From: Microcoleus asticus IPMA8
Lineage (GTDB): Bacteria; Cyanobacteriota; Cyanobacteriia; Cyanobacteriales; Microcoleaceae
DNA: 32,937 bases
Direction: 5' to 3'
NCBI RefSeq assembly: GCF_013179805.1
Contig: NZ_SRRZ01000020.1
Coordinates: 45,080 to 78,016 of the forward strand
The translations under genes were made by a program, and so were the position numbers. This document shows, one piece after another, positions 32,853 through 32,937 of the stretch. Under the pieces are notes generated by a model that was not told the DNA's origin, searched no databases, and saw only the letters and a list, made by a program, of their open reading frames with translations. Every line of letters starts with the position of its first letter. Positions within the stretch are counted from its first letter, which is position 1.

Positions 32853-32937
32853 TGGTGCAGAAAACTATTTTTGTTAAGAAGAAAATGACATAACTTTAGA
32901 AAATTCAATCCGCCGCTCTAACTTCGCTAGTTTTTTG

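Overview
This is a cyanobacterial chromosome segment, most likely from a filamentous Oscillatoriales member of the Microcoleus/Oscillatoria type. The evidence is the very frequent HIP1-like GCGATCGC octamers, a geranylgeranyl reductase (chlP), a CruA-type lycopene cyclase, an isoleucyl-tRNA synthetase carrying a cyanobacterial CAAD membrane domain, a His-type Dps, and many dispersed palindromic and short repeats. The genus is inferred from style, not proven.

Layout. 1-5.6 kb: a 5'-truncated CHAT protein, then a 1229-residue secreted DUF4347/FG-GAP/Ig-like/RTX protein on the same strand. 5.7-11.1 kb (minus): a giant Ser/Thr kinase-AAA-GAF-nucleotide cyclase fusion. 11.3-12.9 kb: a decayed IS1-family transposase, a small conserved gene and repeat-rich intergenic DNA. 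12.9-16.2 kb: chlP with a clear terminator, dps on the opposite strand, a small conserved gene and a 2Fe-2S ferredoxin-like protein. 16.6-20.6 kb: a coiled-coil protein convergent with cruA, and a 77-residue gene divergent from cruA. 20.7-26.6 kb: EamA transporter, M23 peptidase lipoprotein, PAP2 phosphatase, aspartoacylase, LysR regulator, RibD_C reductase and a small exported protein. 26.7-30.3 kb (minus): ileS with its inserted CAAD domain. 30.5-32.9 kb: a gene remnant cut by a MITE-like element, a winged-helix-like conserved protein, and a TPR protein with a degenerate protease tail.

The genes do not form one large operon; most are single transcription units with divergent or convergent neighbours. 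A loose theme is photosynthetic-membrane biology: chlP (phytyl chain), cruA (carotenoid rings), dps (iron and oxidative stress), CAAD-IleRS (membrane-tethered translation). A second theme is repeats entering genes. One MITE-like family has an in-frame copy inside the DUF4347 domain and a second copy abutting a gene remnant. A purine-rich repeat is translated inside cruA, and 285-bp Ig-like repeats are almost identical at the DNA level.

No rRNA, tRNA, CRISPR array or phage module was seen. The least conventional observations are the neighbouring CHAT and DUF4347 genes, both with caspase-like His/Cys motifs, the in-frame MITE, and the kinase-cyclase fusion.
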